Shown one piece after another: positions 9,548 through 17,784 of a stretch of DNA of 64,000 nucleotides. The notes below the pieces were generated by a model. That model saw nothing but the letters and a program-made list of their open reading frames with translations. It ran no database searches and was not told the DNA's origin. How positions within the stretch are numbered: the stretch's first letter is position 1; the number at the start of each line of letters is the position of its first letter. This stretch comes from Dactylosporangium fulvum (lineage in GTDB: Bacteria; Actinomycetota; Actinomycetes; Mycobacteriales; Micromonosporaceae), in assembly GCF_025137375.1 (NCBI RefSeq), contig NZ_CP073720.1, forward strand, positions 4,860,501-4,924,500, given 5' to 3'. The translations under genes were made by a program, and so were the position numbers.

Positions 9548-10810
9548 TCAGTTCCCGACCGCCGCCTTCGCCTCCTGGGCCGCCTTGGCCAGGGCCTCCT
9601 CGGGCGGGACGTTCTGCAGCAGCACCTTCTCGATCCACTGCAGGACGATGTGCCGGATCTGCGGGGTCTTGGCCTCGAACCCGACCACCACGGCGCCGTG
9701 CGAGTACGGCGCGTTCTGCCGGTAGGCGGTGACCCACGGGTTGGCCTTCACGAACGCCTCGGGGACGGTCGTGTCGACGGCCACCGTCGAGGCGTTGCCA
9801 ATGACCTCGGAGAGCTTCTGCTGCGGCTCCGGCTGGACCAGCCAGCGCAGGAAGTCCTTGGCCAGCTCCTTGTTCTTGGAGTTCTTGTTGACGACGAAGT
9901 AGATGCCGACCTGGCTGGTGTTCTTGCCCGGGAACGGAAGCTTCGACGACATGATGGAGGTGCTCGGCACCTTGTCGCTGATCATCGCGGTCGGCGCGCC
10001 GGTCGCGTCGATCAGCATGGCCAGCTTGCCCTCCTTGAACTTCGTCCGGAAGGTCGAGGCGTCGTCGCCCACGGCGAATGCGCCGGAGGAGTAGACGGCC
10101 TTGTACGCCTTGAGCGCGGCGATGTTCTCCGGACGGTCGATGGTGAGGGACTTACCGTCGGACCAGCCGCCGCCGAAGCCCTGCGGCCAGTTGTTGAAGT
10201 CGATCCACCACGGGTTCTCCTCAGCGATGCGGTGGCGCACCGCGAAGCCGGTGATGCCGGTCTTCTCCTTGATGGTCTTCGCCGCCGTGACCAGTTCCTC
10301 GGGTGTGGTCGGTGGCTGGACCCCGGCCTGGGCCAGGATGTCCTTGTTCCACAGGAGGGCGTACGGCGCGATCTGGGCGGTGACGGCCAGCTGCTTGCCG
10401 CGCCACTTGCCGCCCTCGTTGGTGACGTTGAGCTTCACGTCCGGGCCGAAGACGCCGTCGAGCGGCTCCAGCACGCCCGCCTCGGCGAGCTCGGGCAGGA
10501 ACGTGTCGGCGACGGCGAACACGTCGGGTCCGCCGCCCGCGGCGATCTGGGTCTTGATGGTGGTCTCGTAGTCGGCTCGGGTGATTTCCTGCTTGGTCAG
10601 CGTCGCCTTCGGGTTCTTCTGCTGGTAGCCCTGGAAGGTCTCCCACATCTTGGCGCCGTAGCTCGGGGCGAGCAGGTCCCAGTGAGTGATCTCGAGGGTT
10701 CCGCCGTCCTGGGCGGACTTGGCGGGTTCTTCGGTGCCGCCGCATGCGGCCGTCAGGCTCAGCGCGGCCACGACAGCAGTCGTCCAAAGTGCGCGTCGGT
10801 GTCTCAACAT
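9548..10810 (-). CDS. Carbohydrate ABC transporter substrate-binding lipoprotein
   Basis: This family-1 solute receptor has 420 residues. It opens with a lipoprotein signal ending LSLTAAC (Cys23). A mature domain follows with THWDLLAPSYG near the start and the aromatic-rich WWIDFNNWPQGFGGG region, often ligand-facing in this fold. It is the first gene of the operon running through two permeases, the ATPase, a zinc dehydrogenase and an SDR. The promoter region 10811-11016 is shared with a divergent IclR gene and carries an operator palindrome at 10902-10917. The ligand is probably a sugar or polyol derivative. Confidence 0.9.
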   Translation of the reverse strand: MLRHRRALWTTAVVAALSLTAACGGTEEPAKSAQDGGTLEITHWDLLAPSYGAKMWETFQGYQQKNPKATLTKQEITRADYETTIKTQIAAGGGPDVFAVADTFLPELAEAGVLEPLDGVFGPDVKLNVTNEGGKWRGKQLAVTAQIAPYALLWNKDILAQAGVQPPTTPEELVTAAKTIKEKTGITGFAVRHRIAEENPWWIDFNNWPQGFGGGWSDGKSLTIDRPENIAALKAYKAVYSSGAFAVGDDASTFRTKFKEGKLAMLIDATGAPTAMISDKVPSTSIMSSKLPFPGKNTSQVGIYFVVNKNSKNKELAKDFLRWLVQPEPQQKLSEVIGNASTVAVDTTVPEAFVKANPWVTAYRQNAPYSHGAVVVGFEAKTPQIRHIVLQWIEKVLLQNVPPEEALAKAAQEAKAAVGN

Positions 10811-10901
10811 TCCTGTCCACCTCGAGTGGCAATCGGTGTGTCGGTGGGACTCGGGACTTGGTCCACGACTGTAGACGCGGTGGCCGGATATAGGAATCCC
10901 C

Positions 10902-10917
10902 GTTCATATATCTGAAC
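10902..10917. promoter_or_regulatory. Putative IclR operator, copy 1
   Basis: GTTCATATATCTGAAC is an inverted repeat with one mismatch from perfect symmetry. It lies 92 bp before the receptor gene and 100 bp before the divergent IclR start. The same 16-mer with one base changed occurs at 16468-16483 upstream of the phosphotriesterase operon. The shared site suggests control by one or both local IclR proteins. Confidence 0.65.
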
Positions 10918-11016
10918 ACTTTGCCTGTTATTGCAGCTCACAGCCGTGCATTGCCTGCCATTGGGCGCGTATGGCACCCTTCTCGGGACCCATCGACGGA
11001 GAGAAGCGGTCTGGAC

Positions 11017-11829
11017 ATGGCGCCTACACCCCAACACCGGGAAACCGAGGAAACTGCGGCGGGGACCGGCTCGATCAAGTCGGCCGAGCGGGTCCTGCAG
11101 ATCCTGGATCTGGTCGCGCGGCACACCGACGGGATCGACGCCAGTGGCATCCGCGCCGCCCTGAAGCTGCCCAGAAGCAGCCTGCACGGGCTGTTGCGGG
11201 TGCTGTCGGAGCGCGGCTACCTGTTCGTGGACCCGGACTCGCGGGTCTACCGGATCGGGCTACGCGCCTGGGAGGTCGGGCAGGCGTACTCGCACAACGA
11301 GAACCTCGCTGTCCTCATTGGACCGCAGATGCGGGCGCTGCGCGACGAGCTCAACGAGACCGTGCAGTTGGCCGTCCTGGACGGACTGGACAACGTGTAC
11401 CTGGCGAAGGAGGACTCCGACCATCCGCTTCGGCTGGTCTCCGGAGTCGGTCTGCGGCTGCCCGCGCACACCACGGCGCTGGGCAAGGTGCTGCTGGCCG
11501 GCCTGCCCGCCGAGGAGGTGCGCCGCCGGCTGACAGGGGTCACGTTGCAGCGATTCACCAAGAGCACCGTCGGCGACAAGGCGGAGCTGCTCCGCCGCCT
11601 CGCCGCCGTGCGGGCCAACGGTTTCGCCGAGGACGACGGCGAGTACACCGTGGGCCTCTACTGTGTCGCCGTCCCGGTGCGCAGCGCGTCGGGGGCGGTC
11701 GTCGCCGCCGTGAGCTGTTCCACCCCCTCGGCCCGTGCGGGCGCTGCCGGCGACCGCGCCCAGCGGTACCTGCCGGCGCTGCGGGCCTGTGCCGGTCGGC
11801 TCGCCCCGCTGATGGCCCCGCTGTCGTAA
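11017..11829 (+). CDS. IclR-family transcriptional regulator (copy 1)
   Basis: This regulator has 270 residues. The N-terminal winged helix covers about 20-80 (SAERVLQILDLVARH, then KLPRSSLHGLLRVL). The C-terminal IclR effector domain covers about 95-265, with conserved ELNETVQLAVLDG and the LPAHTTALGKVLLA region. It is divergent from the sugar-type ABC operon and convergent with the RidA operon. It is a clear paralog of the IclR at 12304-13116, sharing long identical stretches such as DELNETVQLAVLDG. ATG at 11017 begins where IclR similarity begins; the frame is open upstream. Confidence 0.92.
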   Translation: MAPTPQHRETEETAAGTGSIKSAERVLQILDLVARHTDGIDASGIRAALKLPRSSLHGLLRVLSERGYLFVDPDSRVYRIGLRAWEVGQAYSHNENLAVLIGPQMRALRDELNETVQLAVLDGLDNVYLAKEDSDHPLRLVSGVGLRLPAHTTALGKVLLAGLPAEEVRRRLTGVTLQRFTKSTVGDKAELLRRLAAVRANGFAEDDGEYTVGLYCVAVPVRSASGAVVAAVSCSTPSARAGAAGDRAQRYLPALRACAGRLAPLMAPLS

Positions 11830-11837
11830 GCGCCGAT

Positions 11838-11866
11838 GCCGGCGGCGGTCGCGGGCACCCGCCGGC
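11838..11866. terminator. Likely bidirectional hairpin between convergent IclR and RidA genes
   Basis: Arms GCCGGCGG (11838-11845) and CCGCCGGC (11859-11866) surround a 13-base loop in the 44-bp convergent gap. There is no T-run, as is common in actinomycetes. Confidence 0.45.
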
Positions 11867-11873
11867 GAGGTCG

Positions 11874-12254
11874 TCAGTCACCCTCCACCGCCGCCACGCA
11901 GTCGATCTCGACGAGCATGCCCGCGGCCAGCGCCGATCCCACGGTCGTGCGCACCGGGTAGGGCTCGGACATCAGCCGGCGGTAGGTCCGGTCGAAGGCG
12001 GCGAAGTCGGCCAGGTCCGCCAGGTGCACGGTGACCTTCACGACCCGGCTGAGGGAGCTTCCGCCGGCCCGCAGCACCTCGTCGAGGTTGCGCAGGACCT
12101 GGACGGTCTGCTCCTCGACGTCCCGGCCGACCAGTTCCCTGGTGACGGGATCGGCCGGTCCCATCCCGGCGGTGAACAGCAGCCCATTGACGAGCAGTCC
12201 CTGCGAGTAGGCCCCGGCCGGTGCGGGGGCACGGTCGGTCCGAATCTGTTTCAT
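11874..12254 (-). CDS. RidA-family enamine/imine deaminase
   Basis: This 126-residue protein shows RidA hallmarks: GAYSQ at 14-18, Arg102 in VRTTVG and Glu116 in VEIDCVA, matching the active-site Arg and Glu of E. coli RidA. The family hydrolyses reactive enamine/imine intermediates released by PLP-dependent lyases and dehydratases to 2-ketoacids. It is the last gene of the operon that also encodes a PLP-dependent SelA/DgaE-like enzyme, so it may clear that enzyme's product. It starts 49 bp after the IclR copy 2 stop. Confidence 0.9.
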   Translation of the reverse strand: MKQIRTDRAPAPAGAYSQGLLVNGLLFTAGMGPADPVTRELVGRDVEEQTVQVLRNLDEVLRAGGSSLSRVVKVTVHLADLADFAAFDRTYRRLMSEPYPVRTTVGSALAAGMLVEIDCVAAVEGD

Positions 12255-12303
12255 CCCGTCTCTGCCTTCCGGTTGAGTGTCTGTTGTGGACGAACGTTGC
12301 TGG

Positions 12304-13116
12304 TCACCGGCCGCCGCCAGGCCAGCCGAGGTCGCGGGACATCGCGTCGCAGTGGCGGGTCAGCGTGTTCACCAGGTGGTCGCGGTGCGCCGGTCCCTCA
12401 CCGAGCCGGACACGGGGGATGGAGCAGCTCATCGCGGCCACCACCCGCCCGGTGCCGTCCCGGACCGGCACGGCGACGCAGAAGACCCCGGGGGTGTACT
12501 CGCCGTCGTCCACGCCGAACCCGCGCTCACGGATCTCCTCGACCCGATCGGACAGTTGCTGCGGCGTGACGATGGTGTGCTGGGTGAACCTGCGCATGGT
12601 CACGCCCTTGAGGCGTGCCTCCAGGTCCGCCGGATCAAGGTAGGCCAGCAGCACCTTGCCGAGGCCGGTCGCGTAGGCGGGCAGCCGCATCCCGACCCGG
12701 GACACCAGCCGCAACGGATGGTCGGCCTCGACCTTGGCGATGTAGACGTTGTCGATGCCGTCGAGCACGGCCAGCTGCACGGTTTCGTTGAGCTCGTCGC
12801 GGGCCGAGCGCAGGTGCGGTTCGGCCCGGTGGGCGAGGCTGTCCAGGTAGGCGAAGCTCTGCGCGGTTTCCCAGACCCGCACCCCGATCCGGTAGCGCCG
12901 CCGCTCCTCGTCCAGATAGATCCAGCCACGGCCCACCAACGTGCCCAGCAGCGCGTGCAGGCTGCTCTTGGGGAAGCCCAGGTCCTGGCTGATCTGTGGG
13001 AACGTCGCGCCGGAGCGGTGCGCCGCCAGGTACTCCATGAGATCCAGCACCCGCTCGGCCGACTTGACGCCGGCCGTGGACCGGACGTTCGGCGAGGTGT
13101 TACGGGTGGCGGTCAT
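12304..13116 (-). CDS. IclR-family transcriptional regulator (copy 2)
   Basis: This regulator has 270 residues. The winged helix is near 15-80 (SAERVLDLMEYLAAH, GFPKSSLHALLGTL) and the IclR effector domain is near 95-265. Its gene overlaps the end of the PLP-enzyme gene by 17 bp, so it is co-expressed with the pathway it probably controls. It is paralogous to the IclR at 11017-11829. Both may read the same palindrome, competing or sensing different ligands. Confidence 0.92.
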   Translation of the reverse strand: MTATRNTSPNVRSTAGVKSAERVLDLMEYLAAHRSGATFPQISQDLGFPKSSLHALLGTLVGRGWIYLDEERRRYRIGVRVWETAQSFAYLDSLAHRAEPHLRSARDELNETVQLAVLDGIDNVYIAKVEADHPLRLVSRVGMRLPAYATGLGKVLLAYLDPADLEARLKGVTMRRFTQHTIVTPQQLSDRVEEIRERGFGVDDGEYTPGVFCVAVPVRDGTGRVVAAMSCSIPRVRLGEGPAHRDHLVNTLTRHCDAMSRDLGWPGGGR

Positions 13117-14350
13117 GACGCTGGGCTCCTTGCGTGCTGACGTGTGAACGGCCGTCCCGCCCAGGCTCGCTCGGGAAGCGCGCCGCGTTGCCCCGGTCGA
13201 GCACTTCGATCAGCCGCTTCGCCAGCGCGGCTCCGTCGCCGTCCTGCAGCCCCATCGGGCTGACCACGAGCACGTTGCGCCAAGCGAGGTCCTCGCCGAC
13301 GTGGATCCGCGGCGTGCCCCGGTCCAGCTCCCGCACCACCTCGTCGGCCTCGAGGCCGGACGCGGACAGGTCGATCTCGAGCACCGGCACGTCCAGGTGG
13401 TGCTCGTAGCCGTCCCGGACCGTGCACCGCGCGTCCGCCTCCAGCGCGGACCGGATGTCGGCCAGCTCCCGCTCCCCGTGCCGGTGATGGGCGTCCGGGT
13501 CCCGGACGAACGCCCGCAGCGCGACCAGCAGGCCGACGATCTGCTCGCGGCCCACCTTCATGCCCCGGCCGATGCCGTGCCGGCCGCGGACCGGGTCGGC
13601 GCCGGTCACCTCCGAGCGCTGCCAGGTCCGGGGCCGGATGTCCATGTCCTGGTGATGCAGGGCGACCGCGCCGATCAGGTCGGCCCGGCCGCAGAGGATC
13701 CCGGCCGTGTGCGGGCCGCGGAACGCCTTGCCGCCGCTGATCGCCACCAGGTCGGCACCGCCGTCGAACAGCGCAGCGAGCCGTTCCAGGGGCGGCACGT
13801 CCATCGCGGCGTCCACGAGCACCGGTACCCCGGCCCGGTGCGCCAGCTCCGACACCTCGGCCACGCTCAGGTGGTCACCGCCCCGCCCGGGCCGCCACAG
13901 CACCAGCGCGGCCCGCTCGTCGAGCTCACGCAGCAACTCGTCGGGGCGGGTGGAGCCCGGGTAGCCGATCTCCACCAGCTCCGCGCCCACCGCGGTCAGC
14001 GCGTGGTCGTACGGGTCCCGGTGCGCCCGCTGGATGATGACCCGGCGGCGCTGCCCGGACACCTCCGGCAGCACGTCGATCGCCGCGGGCCGGTCGCCGG
14101 CCAGGCAGACCGCGGTGGCGAGGCTCAACGCCGCCGCCGCGCCGCTGGTGACGTAGGCGGCCGGCGCGCCGAGCAACGCGGCGATCTCGGCGCCGGCCGC
14201 CTCCTGCAGCTCGTCCATGCGCACGTTGCGCGCGCCCGCTGCCCGCATGGCCTCGACGACCTCGTCGGACAGCGGCAGACCGCCCAGCCGGGTGGCCGGC
14301 CCGACCGCGTTGATGATGGTCCGGATGCCCAGTTCCGCGTAGATGTCCAT
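13100..14350 (-). CDS. PLP-dependent enzyme, SelA/DgaE-like (aminotransferase-fold lyase)
   Basis: This 416-residue fold-type I PLP enzyme belongs to the SelA-like group that includes DgaE, a D-glucosaminate-6-phosphate ammonia-lyase. The PLP lysine is Lys208 in ISGGKAF. The opening segment IRTIINAVGPATRLGG and the SGAAAALSLA loop (69-78) are typical. Selenocysteine synthesis is unlikely: no selD, selB or tRNA-Sec is seen and the context is catabolic. A beta-elimination releasing ammonia, with RidA downstream to handle the enamine, fits the operon. The substrate is unknown. Confidence 0.82.
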   Translation of the reverse strand: MDIYAELGIRTIINAVGPATRLGGLPLSDEVVEAMRAAGARNVRMDELQEAAGAEIAALLGAPAAYVTSGAAAALSLATAVCLAGDRPAAIDVLPEVSGQRRRVIIQRAHRDPYDHALTAVGAELVEIGYPGSTRPDELLRELDERAALVLWRPGRGGDHLSVAEVSELAHRAGVPVLVDAAMDVPPLERLAALFDGGADLVAISGGKAFRGPHTAGILCGRADLIGAVALHHQDMDIRPRTWQRSEVTGADPVRGRHGIGRGMKVGREQIVGLLVALRAFVRDPDAHHRHGERELADIRSALEADARCTVRDGYEHHLDVPVLEIDLSASGLEADEVVRELDRGTPRIHVGEDLAWRNVLVVSPMGLQDGDGAALAKRLIEVLDRGNAARFPSEPGRDGRSHVSTQGAQRHDRHP

Positions 14351-14365
14351 GTGTGTCGATGTCCT

Positions 14366-15457
14366 TCAGTTCGAGGCGGAGTGCACGATCTCGCCGTTGC
14401 GGACGGTCAGCGCGGCCGAGACGGTGGGGGACGGGCCGTCGGTCACCCGTAGTACCGCGAGGTCCGCCGGCGCCCCGGGACGCAGGCTCCCCACGCCGGC
14501 GCCGTCCAGCCCGGCGACGCGGGCGGGCACGATCGTCGTGCGGCGGACCACCTCGGGCAGGCCGACGCCGAGCGCGAGGAACTTCGCCATCACGTCCGGC
14601 AGGCCCCCGACGATGTCCCGGGAGTAGGTGTGCAGGTCGGAGCTGATCGTGTCGGGCAGGAACCCGGCCGCCACGGCCGCCCGGGCCTGCTCCAGGTCGA
14701 ACCCGCACATGCCGTGCCCGATGTCGAAGACCACGCCGCGCCGGCGGGCCTCGGCGATCAGGTCGACCAGCCGGCCGTGCTCGGTGAACGGCGTCCCGGA
14801 CAGGCCGGTGAAGCAGTGGGTGAGGATGTCGCCCGGCCCGAGCCGGGCCAGGATGTCGGCCAGGGACGCCGGCGGCGGCCCCAGGTGGACCATCAACGGC
14901 AGCCCTTCGGCGTCGGCGACCTCACGGGCGCGGTCCAGGGCCACCACGCCGTTGTCGCCGGCCACGTCGGCGGACGCCCGGACCTTCACGCCCACGATCC
15001 GGTCCCGGTAGGCGTCGATCGCGGCGCGACAGCTGGCGGGGTCGACGTAGGCGAGGGTTTTCAGCTCACCGGAGAGCAGGATGCTCGTGGTGCCGACACT
15101 GGAGATGTTGATGAACGCCGCGATCCGGGTGCGGGCTCGTTCGACGGTACCGCGGACGAAGGCTCCGAACAGGTGCGCGCCGGCACTGCCGGTGTCCACC
15201 ATGGTCGTCACCCCGCTGGGCGGGCCGACGACGTCCGGATCGACACCGAGGTCCTGCCCGACGAAGACATGCGTGTGCAGGTCGACCAGCCCCGGCGTGA
15301 CCACCAGCCCGGACACGTCCACGATCCGGTCCGCCGCACCCGCCGTCGCGGGCGCGGCGATCCGCCCGTCCCGCACGACGACGTCACCCGGGGCCAGGGA
15401 ACCGGCCTCCGGGTCACAGACCAGACCACCGCGCAACACGAAACCTTCGCTGTTCAT
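14366..15457 (-). CDS. Amidohydrolase/deacetylase-family metallohydrolase (dihydroorotase-like)
   Basis: This 363-residue TIM-barrel amidohydrolase has metal ligands HTH at 61-63, probable carbamylated Lys158 in VGVKVRA, His191 in MVHLGPP, His214 in ILTHCFTG and Asp274 in SSDLHTYS. This subgroup often sits beside SelA/DgaE-like genes, and characterised relatives deacylate N-acyl-D-amino acids or related esters. ATG at 15457 overlaps the stop of the phosphotriesterase-like gene (ATGA). A likely role is amide or ester cleavage before the PLP step; the exact substrate is inferred only at class level. Confidence 0.85.
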   Translation of the reverse strand: MNSEGFVLRGGLVCDPEAGSLAPGDVVVRDGRIAAPATAGAADRIVDVSGLVVTPGLVDLHTHVFVGQDLGVDPDVVGPPSGVTTMVDTGSAGAHLFGAFVRGTVERARTRIAAFINISSVGTTSILLSGELKTLAYVDPASCRAAIDAYRDRIVGVKVRASADVAGDNGVVALDRAREVADAEGLPLMVHLGPPPASLADILARLGPGDILTHCFTGLSGTPFTEHGRLVDLIAEARRRGVVFDIGHGMCGFDLEQARAAVAAGFLPDTISSDLHTYSRDIVGGLPDVMAKFLALGVGLPEVVRRTTIVPARVAGLDGAGVGSLRPGAPADLAVLRVTDGPSPTVSAALTVRNGEIVHSASN

Positions 15458-16410
15458 GACGCGGTCACGATGGGCGCCGAGTACGCGAACGCCCGGGCGG
15501 GGTTGGTGACCGTCATGCGGTGGATGTCCTCTTCGGACACGCCCCGGCTGTGCAGCATGGGCAGGAAGTTCTCGATCACGTTGGCGTAGCCCGGTCCGCC
15601 GTACGCGGCGAGCTGGCCCAGCTCGCAGATGTCGTTGGACAGCATCAGCTGCCCGGCCAGTCCCATGGCGCACAGCTCGGCGACGTTGTCGGCCCGGAAC
15701 GACAGGGGCGCGTAGCCCTGCACGAAAGCCAGGTTGTCGATGTTGAGCCAGGCGCCCCGTTCGGCGATCGGCAGCCACCACCGCACGCCGCGCCGGTCGC
15801 CCAGGTGCGACACGATCACGTGCGCCGGGTCGACCCTTTCCTCGGCGAGCAGGTCGAGCTGCTCGAGCGCCAGCTCGCCCCAGTGGGTGGTGTGGGTCAT
15901 GATCGGGCAGCCGGTCTGCCGGTGCGCCCGGCCTGCGGCGCGGAACACCCGCTCCACGGCCGGGCTGATGTACCCGCGCTCGGTGCCGATCTCGCCGATG
16001 AACCCCGGCCGGATGCCGCTGCCGTCGACACCGTCGACGATCTCCGCGATCAGCCGGCCGGCCAGCGCCTCAGTGCTGTCGGTGGTGATGTAGTCGGGGT
16101 AGACCATCTCGCGGTACCAGCCGGCGCCCATCACGACGTTGACGCCCGTGGCCGAGCTGATCCGGTGCAGTGCCTGCGGGTCGCGCTTCAGCCCGATGTT
16201 CGTCGGGTCGCAGATCGTCCGGCCGCCGGCCGCCGCGAACCGCCGGACCTCCTCGATGGCGATCTCCTCGTCGTCGAGGATCGCCTCGTACAGCTGGCGC
16301 AGTCCCCACCCGTCGACCATCAGGTGGTCGTGGGTGAGGGTGTTGCCCATCGCCTCCGGCTCGATGGGCCCGAGGACGGTCATGACCTTCCCGGTAAAGC
16401 TCCCGGTCAT
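15454..16410 (-). CDS. Phosphotriesterase-family hydrolase (PHP/lactonase-like)
   Basis: This 318-residue TIM-barrel protein of the PTE family has metal ligands H27 and H29 (THDHL), E140 (GEIGTE, a Glu where PTE itself has carbamyl-Lys), H173 (THTTHWG), H202 (SHLGDR) and D260 (LSND). The Glu-bridged form is typical of PHP-like and lactonase members. ATG at 16410 has GGAAGG upstream; further upstream the frame is open but unlike the family. It is the first gene of the operon, 57 bp downstream of a perfect operator palindrome. Lactone opening is a reasonable guess. Confidence 0.87.
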   Translation of the reverse strand: MTGSFTGKVMTVLGPIEPEAMGNTLTHDHLMVDGWGLRQLYEAILDDEEIAIEEVRRFAAAGGRTICDPTNIGLKRDPQALHRISSATGVNVVMGAGWYREMVYPDYITTDSTEALAGRLIAEIVDGVDGSGIRPGFIGEIGTERGYISPAVERVFRAAGRAHRQTGCPIMTHTTHWGELALEQLDLLAEERVDPAHVIVSHLGDRRGVRWWLPIAERGAWLNIDNLAFVQGYAPLSFRADNVAELCAMGLAGQLMLSNDICELGQLAAYGGPGYANVIENFLPMLHSRGVSEEDIHRMTVTNPARAFAYSAPIVTAS

Positions 16411-16466
16411 CCGATTCCTTCCGTGGATACCCCCGCCTTCAGGCGGAGCCCTCCGGTCGGCCAGAT

Positions 16467-16484
16467 GGTTCATATATATGAACC
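16467..16484. promoter_or_regulatory. Putative IclR operator, copy 2 (perfect 18-bp palindrome)
   Basis: GGTTCATATATATGAACC is perfectly symmetric and lies 57-74 bp upstream of the phosphotriesterase-like start. Its 16-bp core differs by one base from the 10902-10917 site. The rest of the 318-bp gap 16411-16728 holds no gene. Confidence 0.75.
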
Positions 16485-16728
16485 TGAGTTCTGAGTTGAG
16501 CATTCGTACCAGGCCGGCAGGGCACAAGCAAGAGGCCGTCCGATCGAGGTGGGGTCCCGGGTCCGGAACATGCCGTTCACGTCAGGTGCTGCCGTCTGGC
16601 CGGTATGTGGTGATCTGCCGGCCGTACCAGTCGAATCAAGGACCGGATCCGTGCAGCGGTAAACCATGCCGATGGATGGGGCGTCTGGGACATGCCATCG
16701 ATCCCGACCCCTCTGGAAGGACGTCGCC

Positions 16729-17658
16729 ATGTGGATGCCCAAGCTCCGAACCCTGTTCGCCCTCCTCGTTCTCGCCCCGGTGTTCGCCCTGCCGGGCACC
16801 GGGGCCGCGGCGGGTGACCTGCCCGCTCCGACGAGCGTCACGCCCCAGACGGGGACCGCGACCGTGCCGCCGTGGGACCCGCACCCGCCGACCCTGGTGG
16901 GCGTGCGTACCGGCAGGCACGAGCACTACGACCGCACGGTCTTCGACTTCACCGGCGGCACTCCCGGGTACCGGGTGGAGTACGGCTCACTCGTGAGTCA
17001 GGCCACCGGTACGACGCTGCCGGTGGACGGCGCGGCCACCCTCGTGGTCGTCTTCGACGGCGCGTACCCGTACGACGTCGCCACCGGCGCGTCCACCGTC
17101 GATCTCGGCACGGTCCACAACCCGCGGCTGCCGACGCTGCGCCAGATCAGGTCCGGCGGCGCCGTCGAGGGCAAGATCAGCTTTGGCCTCGGACTCGCCG
17201 ACCGCGTCGGCTTCCGGGTGCTGCGCCTGACGAACCCGCCTCGGATCGCCGTCGACGTGGCCCATCAACCGACCCAGCCGTTCACCACCGAACGGTTCCG
17301 GGGCGGCGCCGGCACCGCGTCGCAGGTCCGGATCACCAGCGTGCGCACGGGCGCCCATCCCGGCTACGACCGGGTGGTCTTCGACCTCGGCACCGCCACC
17401 GCACCACTGATCAGCGTCGCCTACGCCGTCGCGGCGCCGACGACGATCCACGTCGGTTTCACCGCCGCGACCACGCAACCCGGCGCCGTGGCCGGGCCGA
17501 ACCCCGTGCCGATCGGGCTCACGCAGGCACGGTCGGTCTCGTTCGCCGTTTACGACAACGGGACGGTGTCGGCCTTCGTCACGACACACCACCGCACCGG
17601 ATACCGGGTGATGCTCCTGACGAACCCCACCCGGGTCGTCGTGGACGTCGCCTACTGA
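16729..17658 (+). CDS. Secreted protein with two AMIN-like domains, function unknown
   Basis: This 309-residue exported protein starts with a Sec signal (MWMPKLRTLFALLVLAPVFA, Ala-rich cleavage region near 30). The rest is an internal duplication: VGVRTGRHEHYDRTVFDF near 60 and TSVRTGAHPGYDRVVFDL near 210 align, and each half ends with a TNPxRIxVDV-type strand. This matches the AMIN-like domain of actinobacterial secreted proteins. AMIN domains in general target proteins to the cell wall. ATG at 16729 is favoured by GGAAGGA 7 bp upstream. Confidence 0.8.
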   Translation: MWMPKLRTLFALLVLAPVFALPGTGAAAGDLPAPTSVTPQTGTATVPPWDPHPPTLVGVRTGRHEHYDRTVFDFTGGTPGYRVEYGSLVSQATGTTLPVDGAATLVVVFDGAYPYDVATGASTVDLGTVHNPRLPTLRQIRSGGAVEGKISFGLGLADRVGFRVLRLTNPPRIAVDVAHQPTQPFTTERFRGGAGTASQVRITSVRTGAHPGYDRVVFDLGTATAPLISVAYAVAAPTTIHVGFTAATTQPGAVAGPNPVPIGLTQARSVSFAVYDNGTVSAFVTTHHRTGYRVMLLTNPTRVVVDVAY

Positions 17659-17689
17659 CAGGCCAGGAACAGCCGCCGCCGCGTGACGA

Positions 17690-17701
17690 CCGACATGTCG
17701 G
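17690..17701. repeat. 12-bp palindrome in the convergent gap before the P450 stop
   Basis: CCGACATGTCGG is perfectly symmetric. The 126-bp gap 17659-17784 also holds the short hairpin GTCCGC-G-GCGGAC. Together they may end transcription of the flanking convergent genes; no T-run is present. Confidence 0.35.
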
Positions 17702-17784
17702 CACCTGCCGGGTCCGCGGCGGACGGCTGTGCCGGGCGGCGACCCGGATCCGGTCGTGAACAGTGTCGCGACCAGTGCGCGCTG

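Noticed and set aside
13100..14350. Selenocysteine synthase SelA
   Set aside because: No selD, selB or tRNA-Sec nearby, and the operon is catabolic with RidA and hydrolases; the DgaE-like branch fits better.
13301..14452. 383-residue plus-strand open frame opposite the PLP enzyme
   Set aside because: Arg/Ala/Gly/Val-rich shadow with no motif; the minus strand carries the PLP lysine and family features.
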